Origin: Mesorhizobium sp. M2A.F.Ca.ET.046.03.2.1
GTDB taxonomy: Bacteria; Pseudomonadota; Alphaproteobacteria; Rhizobiales; Rhizobiaceae
NCBI RefSeq assembly: GCF_003952425.1
Contig: NZ_CP034449.1
Location: 4,700,001 to 4,764,000 of the forward strand
Direction of reading: 5' to 3'
DNA: 64,000 nt
The notes beneath the pieces were generated by a model that saw nothing but the letters and a program-made list of their open reading frames with translations, was not told where the DNA came from and did not search any database. This document shows, piece after piece, positions 8,973-18,488 of the stretch; within the stretch, counting starts at the first letter, position 1; every line of letters begins with the position of its first letter. Made by a program: the position numbers and the translations under genes.

Positions 8973-11900
8973 ATGGACTGCTTGGGCTGCGGTTTCGAGG
9001 TTGAGCGCGGTTTCGCCTTCTGTCCGAAGTGTGGCAAGCGCCAGCCCGTGCCATGCGCCAGTTGCGGCTACCTTTGCGCACCTGATTTCGAGTTCTGTCC
9101 GAAATGCGGGGCTGGTGTCGGTGCGTCCGCAAAGGTCGTCGAGCGTCCCGCTCCGACACCAAGCCGGACCATTGTGCCGCCTTCTCGAACTCCGTCGCTG
9201 CTTGCGAACATCGAAAGCGAAGATGGGCTGCATCCCGCCTCCGACGCCGATCGCCGAACGGTGACGGTCCTGTTCGCGGACCTTTGCGGCTTCACGACGC
9301 TCAGCGAGCAGCTCGACCCAGAGGTCATGCAAGCGCTGCAGAACGACTTGTTTAAGGAATTGACGGCGGCCGTGCGAAACTTTGGTGGTTTCGTCGACAA
9401 ATTCATCGGCGACGCGCTGCTCGCCTTGTTCGGTGCGCCGGTCGCACATGAAGACGATCCGGAGCGTGCGCTTCGTGCCGCTCTCGACATGATCGCCCGG
9501 ACGGCGCGGCTCGGCGAAAGCACCTCCCACTCCGGCTCGCCTCTGTTACTCCACATCGGCATAAACACTGGTCCGGTCGTTACTGGAGGATTGGGCATCG
9601 GCACCGCCAAATCCTATTCGGTGACCGGCGACACGGTGAATACGGCGCAACGCCTACAATCGCTAGCCGCACCGGGTGAGGTGCTGGTCGGCGAGCTCAC
9701 CCACAGGCTGACCCGCCATGCGTTCTCATATGAGTCGCTGGGCGATGTCGCGCTTCGCGGCAAGGCTGGCAGCGTGCTCGTCCATCGACTGGATGCACCG
9801 CTTGCGACGCCGCGTGCAGCGCGTGGGCTCGAGGCGCTCGGCCTGAGCGCGCCGATAATAGGCCGCGGTGCGGAGCTCAATAGAATGCTGGCCAGCCTTG
9901 ACCAGGCGTGCGGCGGCTCGGCCCAGCTTGTCCGCCTTGTCGGAGAAGCCGGTATCGGGAAATCGCGGCTGGTGAAGGAGTTCGTCGCCCGCGTCGGCGA
10001 CGAGGATCGTTTTCGCAACGTCGCCGTGCGGCAGGCGACGTGCTCACCGCTGGGGGAACAATCATTTGGCGCCTTGGGCGCAGTGGTGCGCAGCGCTGCC
10101 GGGATGATGCAAAACGACAATGGGGAGGAGATGCGAGGCAAGCTCGCAGGTTTGCTAACCGATCTCGGCCTGGAGGGCGAGGAGGCGGATCGGCTGATGC
10201 CTTTGATCTACCATGTGCTTGGCCTTGGCGACCCCGATGCCACCTTGCAGCATGTCGAGCCCGAGCAGTTGCGTCGGCAAATTCTCTACGCAGTCCGCAC
10301 AATCATCGAACGGCGGCTTGCTTTATCGCCGCTGTTGATTGTCGTCGAAGACCTGCACTGGGCCGACGCCGCGTCGCTCGAGGCACTGCGTTTCGTGATG
10401 GACAGATTGGAACGCACGCGGTTGATGTTGCTGGTCACGCATCGTCCGGCGCCGGACAACGACCAGCTCGACTCAAGTCGGGTCAGTCACACAGCGCTCA
10501 GGCTTTCGCCGCTCAACAATGATGACGGACGCGCACTGCTGGCGGCGCTTTTCGGCGAGAGTTGGGTAAACTCAGCAGGAGGGCTTCCCGACCAGATCCT
10601 CGAGCGCGGGGGCGGCAATCCGCTTTTCGTAGAGGAAATCGTTCGCGGCCTTATCGACCGCGGTGTACTGATGCGCGAGGGCCAGCGATGGCGGACAGTG
10701 GCAGGCGAAGTCGCAACCGGCATTCCCGCCACCATCCAGGCAATGTTGCTTGCCCGCGTCGACCGGCTGCCGCACGAGGTGCGCCGGTTGGCTCAGGAAG
10801 CCGCTGTGATCGGCCCGCGTTTCAACGCGACCCTTTTGAAAGCCGTGACAGCCGACCCCGGCCGTCTGGAAGCCGGTTGCGAACTGCTTTGCGATGCGGA
10901 AATCATAGAGGAGGTAGCCGGATCAGGTTCGGTTTCGTCGCAAAGCTACCGCTTTACACAAACATTGCTGCAGGACGTGATCTATCAGAATCTGCTCCTG
11001 CAACGCCGGTCCGACATCCATGGGCGGGTCGGTGCCGCCTTGGAGCAACTGTGCGGCGACAAGCCGGAACGGCTCGAGGATTTGACCGCGCTCGGTCATC
11101 ATTTCGCACAGAGTGTCGAGCGGGAGAGGGGCGCGCGTTACCTGCAGGCGGCGGGCGATCGCGCCCGCATGATATATGCCAACGACGACGCCCTTCGTTT
11201 CTACGAGCGAGCACTGACTGCGTTGGGCGCGACCGGGCAAACACCGCTCAAACTGGCAATCGCAGAGCGCATTGCCGACTTGAGCGGCCCGGCAGGCCGC
11301 CGCGACGTCGCGCACCAGCACTACGAGACGGTGCTGCAGGCATATCGCGCGTCGGCCGATCGCGTCGCTTCGGCGCGGGTTTTGCGCAAGATCGGTCGGC
11401 TGCTCTGGGACGTCGGCAAGCGGGACAACGCGGAATCGCGCTACGCCGAAGCGGCAGCGCTGCTCGATGGCGCCGATGCCCCGGTCGAGCAGGCGCATCT
11501 CTGGCAAGAACGTGGCCGACAGGCGTTCCGCAGCGGAGGCAACGCTCTCGCGGCAAAATGGGCGGACGCGGCGCTGGATTGTGTACGCACGCTGACAACC
11601 GAACATGTCTCCGAGGTAGGGCGTGATGCCACTCTTGTGACTGCCGAGGCGCTCAATACGAAGGCTGTCGCGTTGGCACGCCTTGGACGAGACCGCGAAG
11701 CCGTTGGCCAGGTCGAGCGCAGCATCGAATTGGCCGAAGCCGCCGGTCTAATGGGCACGGCTTGCCGCGGCTACACCAATCTCGGCGTGCTTTACACGAC
11801 CATCGACCCGGCAAAGGCGATGGAGGTCTGTCGGCGCGGTCTTGAGGTGGCGCGCCGTATTGGTGATTTGGGATACCAGGCGCGCCTCCTCGCCAATCTG

Positions 11901-12272
11901 GCGGTCGCTTGCTGTACTTTCACGGATCGCTGTCCGACGGAGGGCGTGCCGGCCGCCGAGAAGGCCATCGAGATCGACCGGGCGCTCGACCAGCGCGAGC
12001 ACCTGTCCGTACCGTTGATAGTGCTTGGGCAGATCCACCAGTGCAACGGCCGTCCGGAACTCGCGATTGGCTTATTCCACGAAGCGCTGGACGTAGCTCG
12101 CGAAACGGGCGAGCCGCAACTGCTGTTTCCGTGCTATGATGGTCTCGCAACGCTCAATCTCGACCTCGACAATCTGGCCGAGGCCGAACGCTACTTTTCC
12201 CTGGCGCAGGGTATATGCGCCCAGCACGGGCTCGACCCGGAAGGGCTTGTGGTGCTGCCTTTTCTCGACTAG
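8973..12272 (+). CDS. Class III cyclase - STAND-type ATPase - TPR signalling protein
   Basis: From ATG 8973 this encodes about 1,099 residues; the frame is open from a GTG at 8904, but 8973 is preferred because it opens directly on a zinc ribbon (MDCLGCGFE) and has GAGG nine bases upstream. In order: two zinc ribbons (four CxxC pairs, about residues 3-46); a class III cyclase domain (TVLFADLCGFTTLSEQ, KFIGDALLALFG, GDTVNTAQRLQ; about 95-275); a P-loop NTPase with Walker A VGEAGIGKSRLV and Walker B LLIVVEDLHWAD (about 300-600); then helical TPR-like repeats to the end. This is the known adenylate cyclase/MalT-like family. A separate peroxiredoxin-like gene starts 18 bases downstream. Confidence 0.88.
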   Translation: MDCLGCGFEVERGFAFCPKCGKRQPVPCASCGYLCAPDFEFCPKCGAGVGASAKVVERPAPTPSRTIVPPSRTPSLLANIESEDGLHPASDADRRTVTVLFADLCGFTTLSEQLDPEVMQALQNDLFKELTAAVRNFGGFVDKFIGDALLALFGAPVAHEDDPERALRAALDMIARTARLGESTSHSGSPLLLHIGINTGPVVTGGLGIGTAKSYSVTGDTVNTAQRLQSLAAPGEVLVGELTHRLTRHAFSYESLGDVALRGKAGSVLVHRLDAPLATPRAARGLEALGLSAPIIGRGAELNRMLASLDQACGGSAQLVRLVGEAGIGKSRLVKEFVARVGDEDRFRNVAVRQATCSPLGEQSFGALGAVVRSAAGMMQNDNGEEMRGKLAGLLTDLGLEGEEADRLMPLIYHVLGLGDPDATLQHVEPEQLRRQILYAVRTIIERRLALSPLLIVVEDLHWADAASLEALRFVMDRLERTRLMLLVTHRPAPDNDQLDSSRVSHTALRLSPLNNDDGRALLAALFGESWVNSAGGLPDQILERGGGNPLFVEEIVRGLIDRGVLMREGQRWRTVAGEVATGIPATIQAMLLARVDRLPHEVRRLAQEAAVIGPRFNATLLKAVTADPGRLEAGCELLCDAEIIEEVAGSGSVSSQSYRFTQTLLQDVIYQNLLLQRRSDIHGRVGAALEQLCGDKPERLEDLTALGHHFAQSVERERGARYLQAAGDRARMIYANDDALRFYERALTALGATGQTPLKLAIAERIADLSGPAGRRDVAHQHYETVLQAYRASADRVASARVLRKIGRLLWDVGKRDNAESRYAEAAALLDGADAPVEQAHLWQERGRQAFRSGGNALAAKWADAALDCVRTLTTEHVSEVGRDATLVTAEALNTKAVALARLGRDREAVGQVERSIELAEAAGLMGTACRGYTNLGVLYTTIDPAKAMEVCRRGLEVARRIGDLGYQARLLANLAVACCTFTDRCPTEGVPAAEKAIEIDRALDQREHLSVPLIVLGQIHQCNGRPELAIGLFHEALDVARETGEPQLLFPCYDGLATLNLDLDNLAEAERYFSLAQGICAQHGLDPEGLVVLPFLD

Positions 12273-12290
12273 CCGGGTTGGAGGTTGGCA

Positions 12291-12971
12291 ATGTCAGCGC
12301 GCATTGACTTGATACCGCTTCAACCAGGCGATCGTGCGCCGAACGTGGTACTCGACGCTATAACCCAGGAAGGCAAGATCGCGCTCGACGATTTTCGCGG
12401 ACAAAAACCGGTCTTGGTCGGCCTTTTCCGAGGTCTGCATTGCGCGTTCTGCCGGCGCCATATCGCCGCCCAGGCGCGGCTTGATCCGGAGCTGCGCGAA
12501 AAGGGCGTGGGAAGCCTGACGGTGGTCAACACGCCGATCGAGCGGGCACGTCTCTATTTCCGTTACCACCCGATGCCGAATCTGCTTGCGGCTTCCGACC
12601 CCGAACGCGCTTCGCATCGTGCCTTTGGACTGCCCAATCTCGAATTCACCCAAGACGAGACCAACTGGCCGTACAAGGTCTCGATGGCAGCGGCAAAGGA
12701 TATGCGGGTCAACATACCAGGCGAGTTGCCCGGTCCCATGGATCCTTTTGCGGCCAGCGAGTTTCTCGACAATAAAGACCACTACGAAGTGACCGAAGCC
12801 GACGAGCAGATGATGGCGACGGGACACGGACAACTGATCGGCCAGTTCCTACTGGACCGGCAGGGGATCGTCCGCTGGAGCTTCACGGAAGTTCCGGAGG
12901 GTGGGCGATACATGTTCGCGGCACCAAGCCCGCGGGAGCTGATGTCAGCCGTGTCCCAAGTCGCCCAATAG
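12291..12971 (+). CDS. Peroxiredoxin-like (AhpC/TSA, thioredoxin fold) protein
   Basis: This protein has 226 residues from ATG 12291, which sits six bases after a GGAGG at 12280-12284; an in-frame TTG at 12285 is too close to that site. The N-terminal half has the AhpC/TSA pattern (LQPGDRAPNVVLDAITQEGKIALDDFRGQKPVLVGLF, quoted here only as positions 7-43) followed by a CAFC pair in GLHCAFCRRH, where peroxiredoxins carry the peroxidatic cysteine. It is likely a thiol peroxidase or disulfide reductase of the cytosol. It is probably cotranscribed with the cyclase gene 18 bases upstream. Confidence 0.78.
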   Translation: MSARIDLIPLQPGDRAPNVVLDAITQEGKIALDDFRGQKPVLVGLFRGLHCAFCRRHIAAQARLDPELREKGVGSLTVVNTPIERARLYFRYHPMPNLLAASDPERASHRAFGLPNLEFTQDETNWPYKVSMAAAKDMRVNIPGELPGPMDPFAASEFLDNKDHYEVTEADEQMMATGHGQLIGQFLLDRQGIVRWSFTEVPEGGRYMFAAPSPRELMSAVSQVAQ

Positions 12972-13026
12972 ACTTGCGAACGAGGCAGTCGGGCGGGACA
13001 CCAAACAAAAAGCGGAAGCAATTTGT

Positions 13027-15954
13027 TCATTCGAGCGCGGCCTCGAGAACGGCAACAAAGTCATCGAGCGAGCGATCCCCGCGAATCTCGATGCGCGGAA
13101 GATCGATGGGATCGCAGTCGAGGTGCGCCGGCCCGTGTTTGCCGCCGAAGCCGATCCGATAGCCGCACTCTCTGGCCAACCGGCCAAGCCGTCGGTCGGT
13201 GACGGAGTAGGGTGCCGCGAACGCCGTGGTTGTGCGACCGGTCCACCGTTCGACGAACATACGAGAACGCAGGAGTTCGGCGGCAAGGTCAGAGCTCGAC
13301 AGACCGTCGATCGCGCGATGCGTCGCCAGATGGCTTCCGAACAACGCACCTTCGCTGGCGAGGCTTCGCACCGTCGCGGCGTCCATAAGCGGCGTCGGCG
13401 GGCCGCTGTCGGCGTCCCATCTTGCACTTTCACCCACCAAGTCCGTCACCAGGAACACCTCTGCCGTCAAGTCGTTCGCGCGCAAGATCGGCCAGGCATG
13501 GTCGGCAAAGTTCTGGAAGCCGTCATCGAAGGTGATGAGCACCGGGCGGCCAACAAAGGGCTGGCGGTTGGCGATGGACTGTTCCAACTGCTCGGACCCA
13601 ATCGCGTGAAAGCCATTGGCGCGCAGCCATGCCATCTGACTGGCGAACGCGGCGGGCGTGAGCCGAAAACGGGCAAGCCCGGCCGGACCATCATCGGCGA
13701 CGCTGTGATACATGAGGACTGGGATATGCGGCCGCCGCTCGCTGCGGGCGACGTCGCGGCGCAAGGCCCGCGCCCCCCCCCAGACGACTTTTCGCGCGAC
13801 CCCGATTTCGACTCGGGCGCGGACCGGCAAATGGTCAATCCTCGGTTCGGTCGCCACCTCGCCCGGCGACAGGCGGCGGAAACGGTCTATGCGATAGAGT
13901 TCGGTCTGGATCGAGTGCTCGAGGACCAGGCCCTCGGTTGCCGACAGCGTCTCCGAGATCGCTTGCGCACCGAATGTGTTCCAGTCGAAGCCCGTCCTTT
14001 TCGGATCGTCGCGCAGCACGAATGCGTGCGCGGTGACAAAACTGCCGCCAGGCGCCAACGCCTCGACGATCTTCTTAGCGATGCGCCGCAACTCATCGAG
14101 ATCATCCAGGTAGTAGAGCACTTCCGAACAAAAGATCAGATCCATCCCGCCCGGCAGCGTGTCCGCATCGAAATCCAGCACGCCGAATTCAACATTAGAC
14201 TGATCGCTGCACCGTTCGCGTGCTCGCTCGATGGCTATGGCGGAGATGTCGGTTGCGGTCAGATGACCCACGCGAGGCGAGAGCTGTCGCGTGAAATGGC
14301 CCTCAGCGCAGGCCAGTTCAAGCGCTCGGTCGATGTGGCCGGCAGGGAGAATTTCGAGCTGCCGCTCATATTTTTCCTGCTCATAGGACGAACCGTAGTT
14401 CCAGGGATCCTCGATCGCGAAATAGCCATTCCAGAACGACGTGCGATCGTTGTCGCGCCCATCCGCGGCCCGTGCATGGCGCGGCGCTGGAGGCGGCTCG
14501 GTGGGTTCGGCGTTCGACCGTACCAGCTCCACCGCTTTCGCGGCCAATCGCTCGAGTTTGCCGAAGTGGCTGTCCGGATCTGACCCGCGTGTCAGTTGGT
14601 CCGGCGCCACGACATTTGCGGTCAATTCAATCCAGTGATGCCTTGCCACGGTCCCGAGCACGCCAAACTGCACGCGAGCCTCGATCTGGGCGTCCCGCAT
14701 CAGCCAGGCATAGATTTGATCGATTCCTTCCGGAAGTTGGGTCGCGGCTGGATTTCGAGCATCGACCCGAAGTCCAAGTGTCAGCGCCAGCCGTCGCGGC
14801 GCGGCGAGATCGTCGAAGTCGAGAAGCATCTGTTCGAGGTGATACTGGACGCGGCGAGCCGCGACGGAATTTTCCCAAACCTTTCCGAGCCTGGTGATCA
14901 ACCCGGTGAGGGCGCCGCCGAACCTGTCCCATCTGGCAGCCAATTGCGCCGGCGCCGACAGGCTTCCTGCCATAACGCCATCCAAGGCCACCTCGGCGAT
15001 CTGTCGCGCCCACTTGCGTTGCGCGGGGAGCGCGCGCAGGGACTGCGGGTCGATCGAACGCGAGCCGCTGCCGCAATCCGACGCGGCGTTCCACAACGCG
15101 AACCACGCGAGGGCTTCAGATGCGGAGCGGCCGATCGTCTCGACCGCTCCATTGGCGTGAGCCGATGCCGGGTGTTTGACCCTGGGATCAGGAGAAAAAC
15201 CGCGGGCGATCACGATTTCCGCATCTGCCAGCACCTGCCTCGAATTACGCGAGAGCGAGTTGGGGCTGGTCTGATAGAAAGCCAGCGGCTCGTCGACCAT
15301 CACCCAATTCTTCCCTAGCCGTGCGACGCGCTGCCACAGATCCCAGTTCTCGCAGGTACGCAGCGACACATCGAAACCGCCCAATTCGACAATTGTCTGC
15401 CGATCGACCAGGAGTGCGTTGGTCGGTATGGCACACTGGCGGGCGAATGTTTCGAAGGGCTGGATCGCAACCTCCGTTGGGATGCTCGACGCGGTGAGTT
15501 CGCCATCGGGCATCACGCGCTGGGAACCGCAATAGGCGGCCACTGCATCGGGGGCGGTTTCCAGTGCGGCCAGCATCTTCGCCAGGAAGCTGGCATCCAC
15601 CCAATCGTCCGCATCAAGAAACATGAGCCAGTTTCCGCGCGCTGTCGCAATCCCGCTATTGCGCGCGCCGGCGGCGCTATTCGCACAAGACCTCAATGCC
15701 CGAAAACGGCTATCGTGCTCCGCATAACGGGCGGCGATCGCGGGGGTGCGGTCCGTGGAGGCGTCGTCAACGATGATCGCCTCCCAATTCACTATTTTCT
15801 GATTCAGAAGGCAATCGAGTGCACGCGCTAGCGTCACTTCGGCGTTGTGCGCCGGAACCACGATTGACACCAAAGGATTATGCACCACGCCGTCTACCCG
15901 CGCCTGGTTCGAAGGTAGGTCCCCATCAGCGCAACCCGCGGTCACCGGCATCAT
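13027..15954 (-). CDS. Three-domain fusion: GT2 glycosyltransferase, NodS-like methyltransferase, NodB-like deacetylase
   Basis: A single 975-residue frame carries three enzyme domains. Residues about 28-255 are a GT2 glycosyltransferase (VSIVVPAHNAE, then a DDAS motif near 63 and LDADDW near 113). Residues about 255-500 are not recognised. Residues about 505-680 are a SAM methyltransferase that opens with DPWNYGSSYEQEKYE and has motif I ALELACAEGHFT, the pattern of the NodS family. Residues about 735-975 are a polysaccharide deacetylase (CE4): TFDDGF near 806 and the metal-binding HxxxH in GSHLATH near 868. These are the activity types of NodC, NodS and NodB, here in one chain. No membrane helices are obvious. 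It is a lone gene, convergent with the peroxiredoxin gene. The product is unknown; a surface glycan or modified oligosaccharide is plausible. Confidence 0.85.
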   Translation of the reverse strand: MMPVTAGCADGDLPSNQARVDGVVHNPLVSIVVPAHNAEVTLARALDCLLNQKIVNWEAIIVDDASTDRTPAIAARYAEHDSRFRALRSCANSAAGARNSGIATARGNWLMFLDADDWVDASFLAKMLAALETAPDAVAAYCGSQRVMPDGELTASSIPTEVAIQPFETFARQCAIPTNALLVDRQTIVELGGFDVSLRTCENWDLWQRVARLGKNWVMVDEPLAFYQTSPNSLSRNSRQVLADAEIVIARGFSPDPRVKHPASAHANGAVETIGRSASEALAWFALWNAASDCGSGSRSIDPQSLRALPAQRKWARQIAEVALDGVMAGSLSAPAQLAARWDRFGGALTGLITRLGKVWENSVAARRVQYHLEQMLLDFDDLAAPRRLALTLGLRVDARNPAATQLPEGIDQIYAWLMRDAQIEARVQFGVLGTVARHHWIELTANVVAPDQLTRGSDPDSHFGKLERLAAKAVELVRSNAEPTEPPPAPRHARAADGRDNDRTSFWNGYFAIEDPWNYGSSYEQEKYERQLEILPAGHIDRALELACAEGHFTRQLSPRVGHLTATDISAIAIERARERCSDQSNVEFGVLDFDADTLPGGMDLIFCSEVLYYLDDLDELRRIAKKIVEALAPGGSFVTAHAFVLRDDPKRTGFDWNTFGAQAISETLSATEGLVLEHSIQTELYRIDRFRRLSPGEVATEPRIDHLPVRARVEIGVARKVVWGGARALRRDVARSERRPHIPVLMYHSVADDGPAGLARFRLTPAAFASQMAWLRANGFHAIGSEQLEQSIANRQPFVGRPVLITFDDGFQNFADHAWPILRANDLTAEVFLVTDLVGESARWDADSGPPTPLMDAATVRSLASEGALFGSHLATHRAIDGLSSSDLAAELLRSRMFVERWTGRTTTAFAAPYSVTDRRLGRLARECGYRIGFGGKHGPAHLDCDPIDLPRIEIRGDRSLDDFVAVLEAALE

Positions 15955-16068
15955 AACGGGTGCAATGGATATGGTAAACTGGCGTCTTTTGCAATCGCTG
16001 GGTGGCTAATCTTGCCGTGTGTATTTCCATTCAATTTTGGCAATGAAGCGCCTCTATTGGGCTCTGCG

Positions 16069-16167
16069 CTAGCAGCCGTCGCGGCTCTCGACCGCTGCAG
16101 CCATGTCGCGCTCGAGACGCTGCAAAAGCTGCGGGTCGGGAGGCAGATTCGCGAGATCGATCAACAT
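16069..16167 (-). pseudogene. IS66-family tnpC relic (N-terminal fragment)
   Basis: A 32-residue frame begins MLIDLANLPPDPQLLQ and continues RLERDMAAAVESRDG before a stop. This matches the conserved start of the IS66 large transposase (family pattern: LD-LP-D---L--L-RDMAA----RDGEIERL). Further downstream readings in frame after the stop, such as RRFIAKIE, also recall the transposase but are interrupted by stops. The fragment sits 50 bases downstream of a tnpB-like stop on the same strand, the normal IS66 spacing. It is non-functional. Confidence 0.6.
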
Positions 16168-16217
16168 GGCCCAGGACCTATGGGTTCCAGGCTTTTCCGA
16201 GCATCCGGCGGACCGAT

Positions 16218-16320
16218 TCAGCCGGCGAGCGCAGGTCTCCAGACACGCCTCGGGAGCGCCCCAGTCGATTCCTTTAAGAAGAATCGCAAGCTCCGCCGGC
16301 CGACTACTACTAAGGCGGGG
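16218..16320 (-). pseudogene. IS66-family tnpB relic (C-terminal fragment, frameshifted)
   Basis: One minus-strand frame reads PAELAILLKGIDWGAP, the C-terminal core of IS66 TnpB (family: PAQL--LL-GIDW). The neighbouring frame reads RRVWRPALAG and then stops at 16218, the usual TnpB ending (WRPALAG). The two pieces fit together only with a frameshift between about 16250 and 16262. Together with the tnpC fragment this is a decayed IS66 element, with the rest lost. No terminal repeats are visible. Confidence 0.55.
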
Positions 16321-16986
16321 ATGTCTATCATGATGCGCACGGAACCTTTCTCAAGAGCCAAGGTGAGGCCATGGAAAGCGCGTTCGATATAGTCCGCGAG
16401 CTGATGGCCGAGGTAGAGCCGACGGACCCTGTTTGCACCGTCCGCGATGCCGGGGCCATCAGATCATGCAGATCACAGTCGCAGGCGCCGATTCGACAAT
16501 GCATGTAAAAAGAGGTGATCCATTAGCAAATGAGTTCGTTTTTCCCGAAACCTGACATCGCGCTGGTGGGGCTGAGTCACTGAGGTGAATACCCTATCCG
16601 TTGTCCCTAAGGCGGCAAGACCGTTGGCTGCTTCCAGACGAGACTCCAGGACGCCTTCTTAACCGGCAGCGGGACCTACCAACCCAAATCTCGGCGCATA
16701 TTCCCTAGCGCGTCGATGCAGGTTGTAATTGGGAGGTTACAACGTGAAGACACTTTTGGGATGACCTGCCGGCTTGGCAGCAGCCTCTCAGGAAGGCTGA
16801 TTTGCTAACCAGCGTAACCCCGTCAGACTGGGCAGGAAAGGTTCCGCCGGGTGATTTCGAACCCGAGCACGTCGACCGGCTGTGACGCATTGGCCGCATC
16901 TGGCCCGCGCCGCATGATTGATCGCGCGCGGGCGTTCATTCGGCCGATGCGTCCCGCTTGGCACCCGACCGCCTTGAGCCCGCGCC
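16321..16986. other. Gene-poor stretch next to IS66 relic
   Basis: About 670 bases have no convincing gene. Short readings exist on both strands, including one ending in VPPGDFEPEHVDRL then a stop near 16884 on the plus strand, which looks like the tail of a lost gene but is not identifiable. I see no inverted repeats or RNA gene. It is most simply read as debris around the insertion-sequence relic. Confidence 0.5.
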
Positions 16987-17454
16987 TTAGCCGCTACTTA
17001 GATCGTGAATAGCCGGCTGTAGACCGTCAGGCGTGATATCAACCGTCGCAAGCGTGATCGGCAACTTAAAACGACGGTGACCGGCGCTGCCCGGATTAAG
17101 GTAGAGCACACCGTCAACGGTTTTGAGTTTTGGCACATGGGAGTGACCCGACACGACCATGTCGATGCCGAGTGCCGCTGGTGAGACCTGAAGCGCCTTG
17201 AGATCATGAAGGACGTAGAAGGTTCGGCCTGCCAGCCGCACTAACGCCGTATCGGCGTAGGTTGAAGCCCACCGGGCCGTATCCACGTTGCCTCTGATCG
17301 CGGTAACCGGTGCGATCTGCTGAAGCGCGGAAATAACGTCAGGACTGCCAATGTCTCCGCCATGGATGATGTGGTTTACCCCGGCCAAGCGTCGTTCCGC
17401 CTCAGGCCTCAATAGGCCGTGCGTGTCAGAAATGATGCCTAACCTGAATTTCAT
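16987..17454 (-). CDS. Metallophosphoesterase, YfcE/MJ0936 family
   Basis: This 155-residue calcineurin-like phosphodiesterase shows all of the metal-binding blocks in order: GIISDTHG (about 6), HGGDIG (about 31), RGNVD (about 54), SGHSHVP (about 102) and LNPGS (about 119). It is of normal length for the family, which hydrolyses phosphodiesters with a di-metal centre in the cytosol. It starts nine bases after the ribonuclease Z stop and is probably cotranscribed with it. Confidence 0.9.
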   Translation of the reverse strand: MKFRLGIISDTHGLLRPEAERRLAGVNHIIHGGDIGSPDVISALQQIAPVTAIRGNVDTARWASTYADTALVRLAGRTFYVLHDLKALQVSPAALGIDMVVSGHSHVPKLKTVDGVLYLNPGSAGHRRFKLPITLATVDITPDGLQPAIHDLSSG

Positions 17455-17463
17455 TGTCGGCCA

Positions 17464-18372
17464 TTATATGGTGAGCACATCGAGATCAGCCGCAATACGG
17501 CTGTTCGGAAATGCCCGCACGGCTTCCGCGAGTATTTCTTCGTCGGCATATCGACCAGAGATATGCGTAAGAGCGAGCTGCTTCACGTTGCTCATCGCTG
17601 CCAGAGATGCCGCCTGCGCAGCCGTGAGATGACCATAGTCGCGGGCCATGGTCGCATCCCGTTCCAGGAAGGTGGCCTCGATCACCAGAAGGTCGGCGCC
17701 GCAGACATGGTCCGCGAGATCATCGGTCGACTCCGTATCGCCGATGATGACCAGCTTCTTGCCTGCTTCCAGCGGGCCTAATACATCTTCGGGAGCAACT
17801 GTTCGGCCATCGACGAGGGTTATAGACCGGCCTTCTACCAGTTCCTTCCTGATTGGACGGTCTGGCACGCCCAGAGACGTGAGGCGCTCGGCGCGAAGGT
17901 GGCGGCGCGGTGGAGTCTCGAGCACGAAGCCGTAGCTATCGGTGTCGCGGTGACGAACCTGAAAGCAGTCGATCATGAATTCGTCCGCGTCGAAAAACCG
18001 GCCGGGCGTCAGCGGCTCGAGCTTTAGTGGGATCGGCGCTCGTCCTTCACCCCACAGACCAGCGAGCATGCGCACAACGAGGTCCAGGGTGTCCGAGCCT
18101 CCGTGGACGGTCAGGAGATCGTCACTTTGCCGCAACCGGAGTGTCGAGAACAGGCCGGGGATTCCAAGGATATGGTCGAAATGGGCATGCGTGAGCAACA
18201 GGCGGTGAAGACGCCTGAACCCGGCGCCGCTGCGCAGCAGCTGGCGCTGCGTGCCTTCCCCGCAATCAACCAGAATTCGGTGGCCTCCGGCCTCGATGAG
18301 CAGGGCAGGGTGATTTCGCTCGGCAGAGGGTACGCTGGCCGAGGTGCCAAGAAACGTCAGTTTGAAAATCAT
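17464..18372 (-). CDS. rnz: Ribonuclease Z (tRNA 3'-processing endonuclease)
   Basis: This 302-residue metallo-beta-lactamase-fold protein has the tRNase Z layout. The start FLGTSASVPSAERN is typical of the family. The zinc motif is THAHFDH near residue 61. An exosite-like insertion covers about 145-190, and the later metal ligands lie in IGDTEST (about 210) and THISGRY (about 270). It removes 3' trailers from pre-tRNAs. It is followed by the metallophosphoesterase gene in the same operon. Other MBL-fold RNases or hydrolases are less likely because of the start motif and the HISGRY segment. Confidence 0.85.
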   Translation of the reverse strand: MIFKLTFLGTSASVPSAERNHPALLIEAGGHRILVDCGEGTQRQLLRSGAGFRRLHRLLLTHAHFDHILGIPGLFSTLRLRQSDDLLTVHGGSDTLDLVVRMLAGLWGEGRAPIPLKLEPLTPGRFFDADEFMIDCFQVRHRDTDSYGFVLETPPRRHLRAERLTSLGVPDRPIRKELVEGRSITLVDGRTVAPEDVLGPLEAGKKLVIIGDTESTDDLADHVCGADLLVIEATFLERDATMARDYGHLTAAQAASLAAMSNVKQLALTHISGRYADEEILAEAVRAFPNSRIAADLDVLTI

Positions 18373-18488
18373 GGAGCCAGTCTAGCCCGCGAGCGGTAAG
18401 GCCTCAAAGCGGGCAAACAACGCTTTCTACCCGGGCAAGCCTGCCGTGGCTGTCTTTGACTATTTTGAGGCCACGCCCTGCTCAGACT

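Noticed and set aside
13027..15954. Possible nodulation locus
   Set aside because: Only general NodB- and NodS-like domains are present in one fusion; there is no NodA, no NodC-type processive synthase evidence, no nodD or nod box, so a Nod-factor role is not claimed.
16012..16392. Plus-strand 126-codon frame
   Set aside because: It lies opposite the IS66 relic, lacks a ribosome-binding site and has no recognisable content; the minus-strand transposase fragments explain the region.
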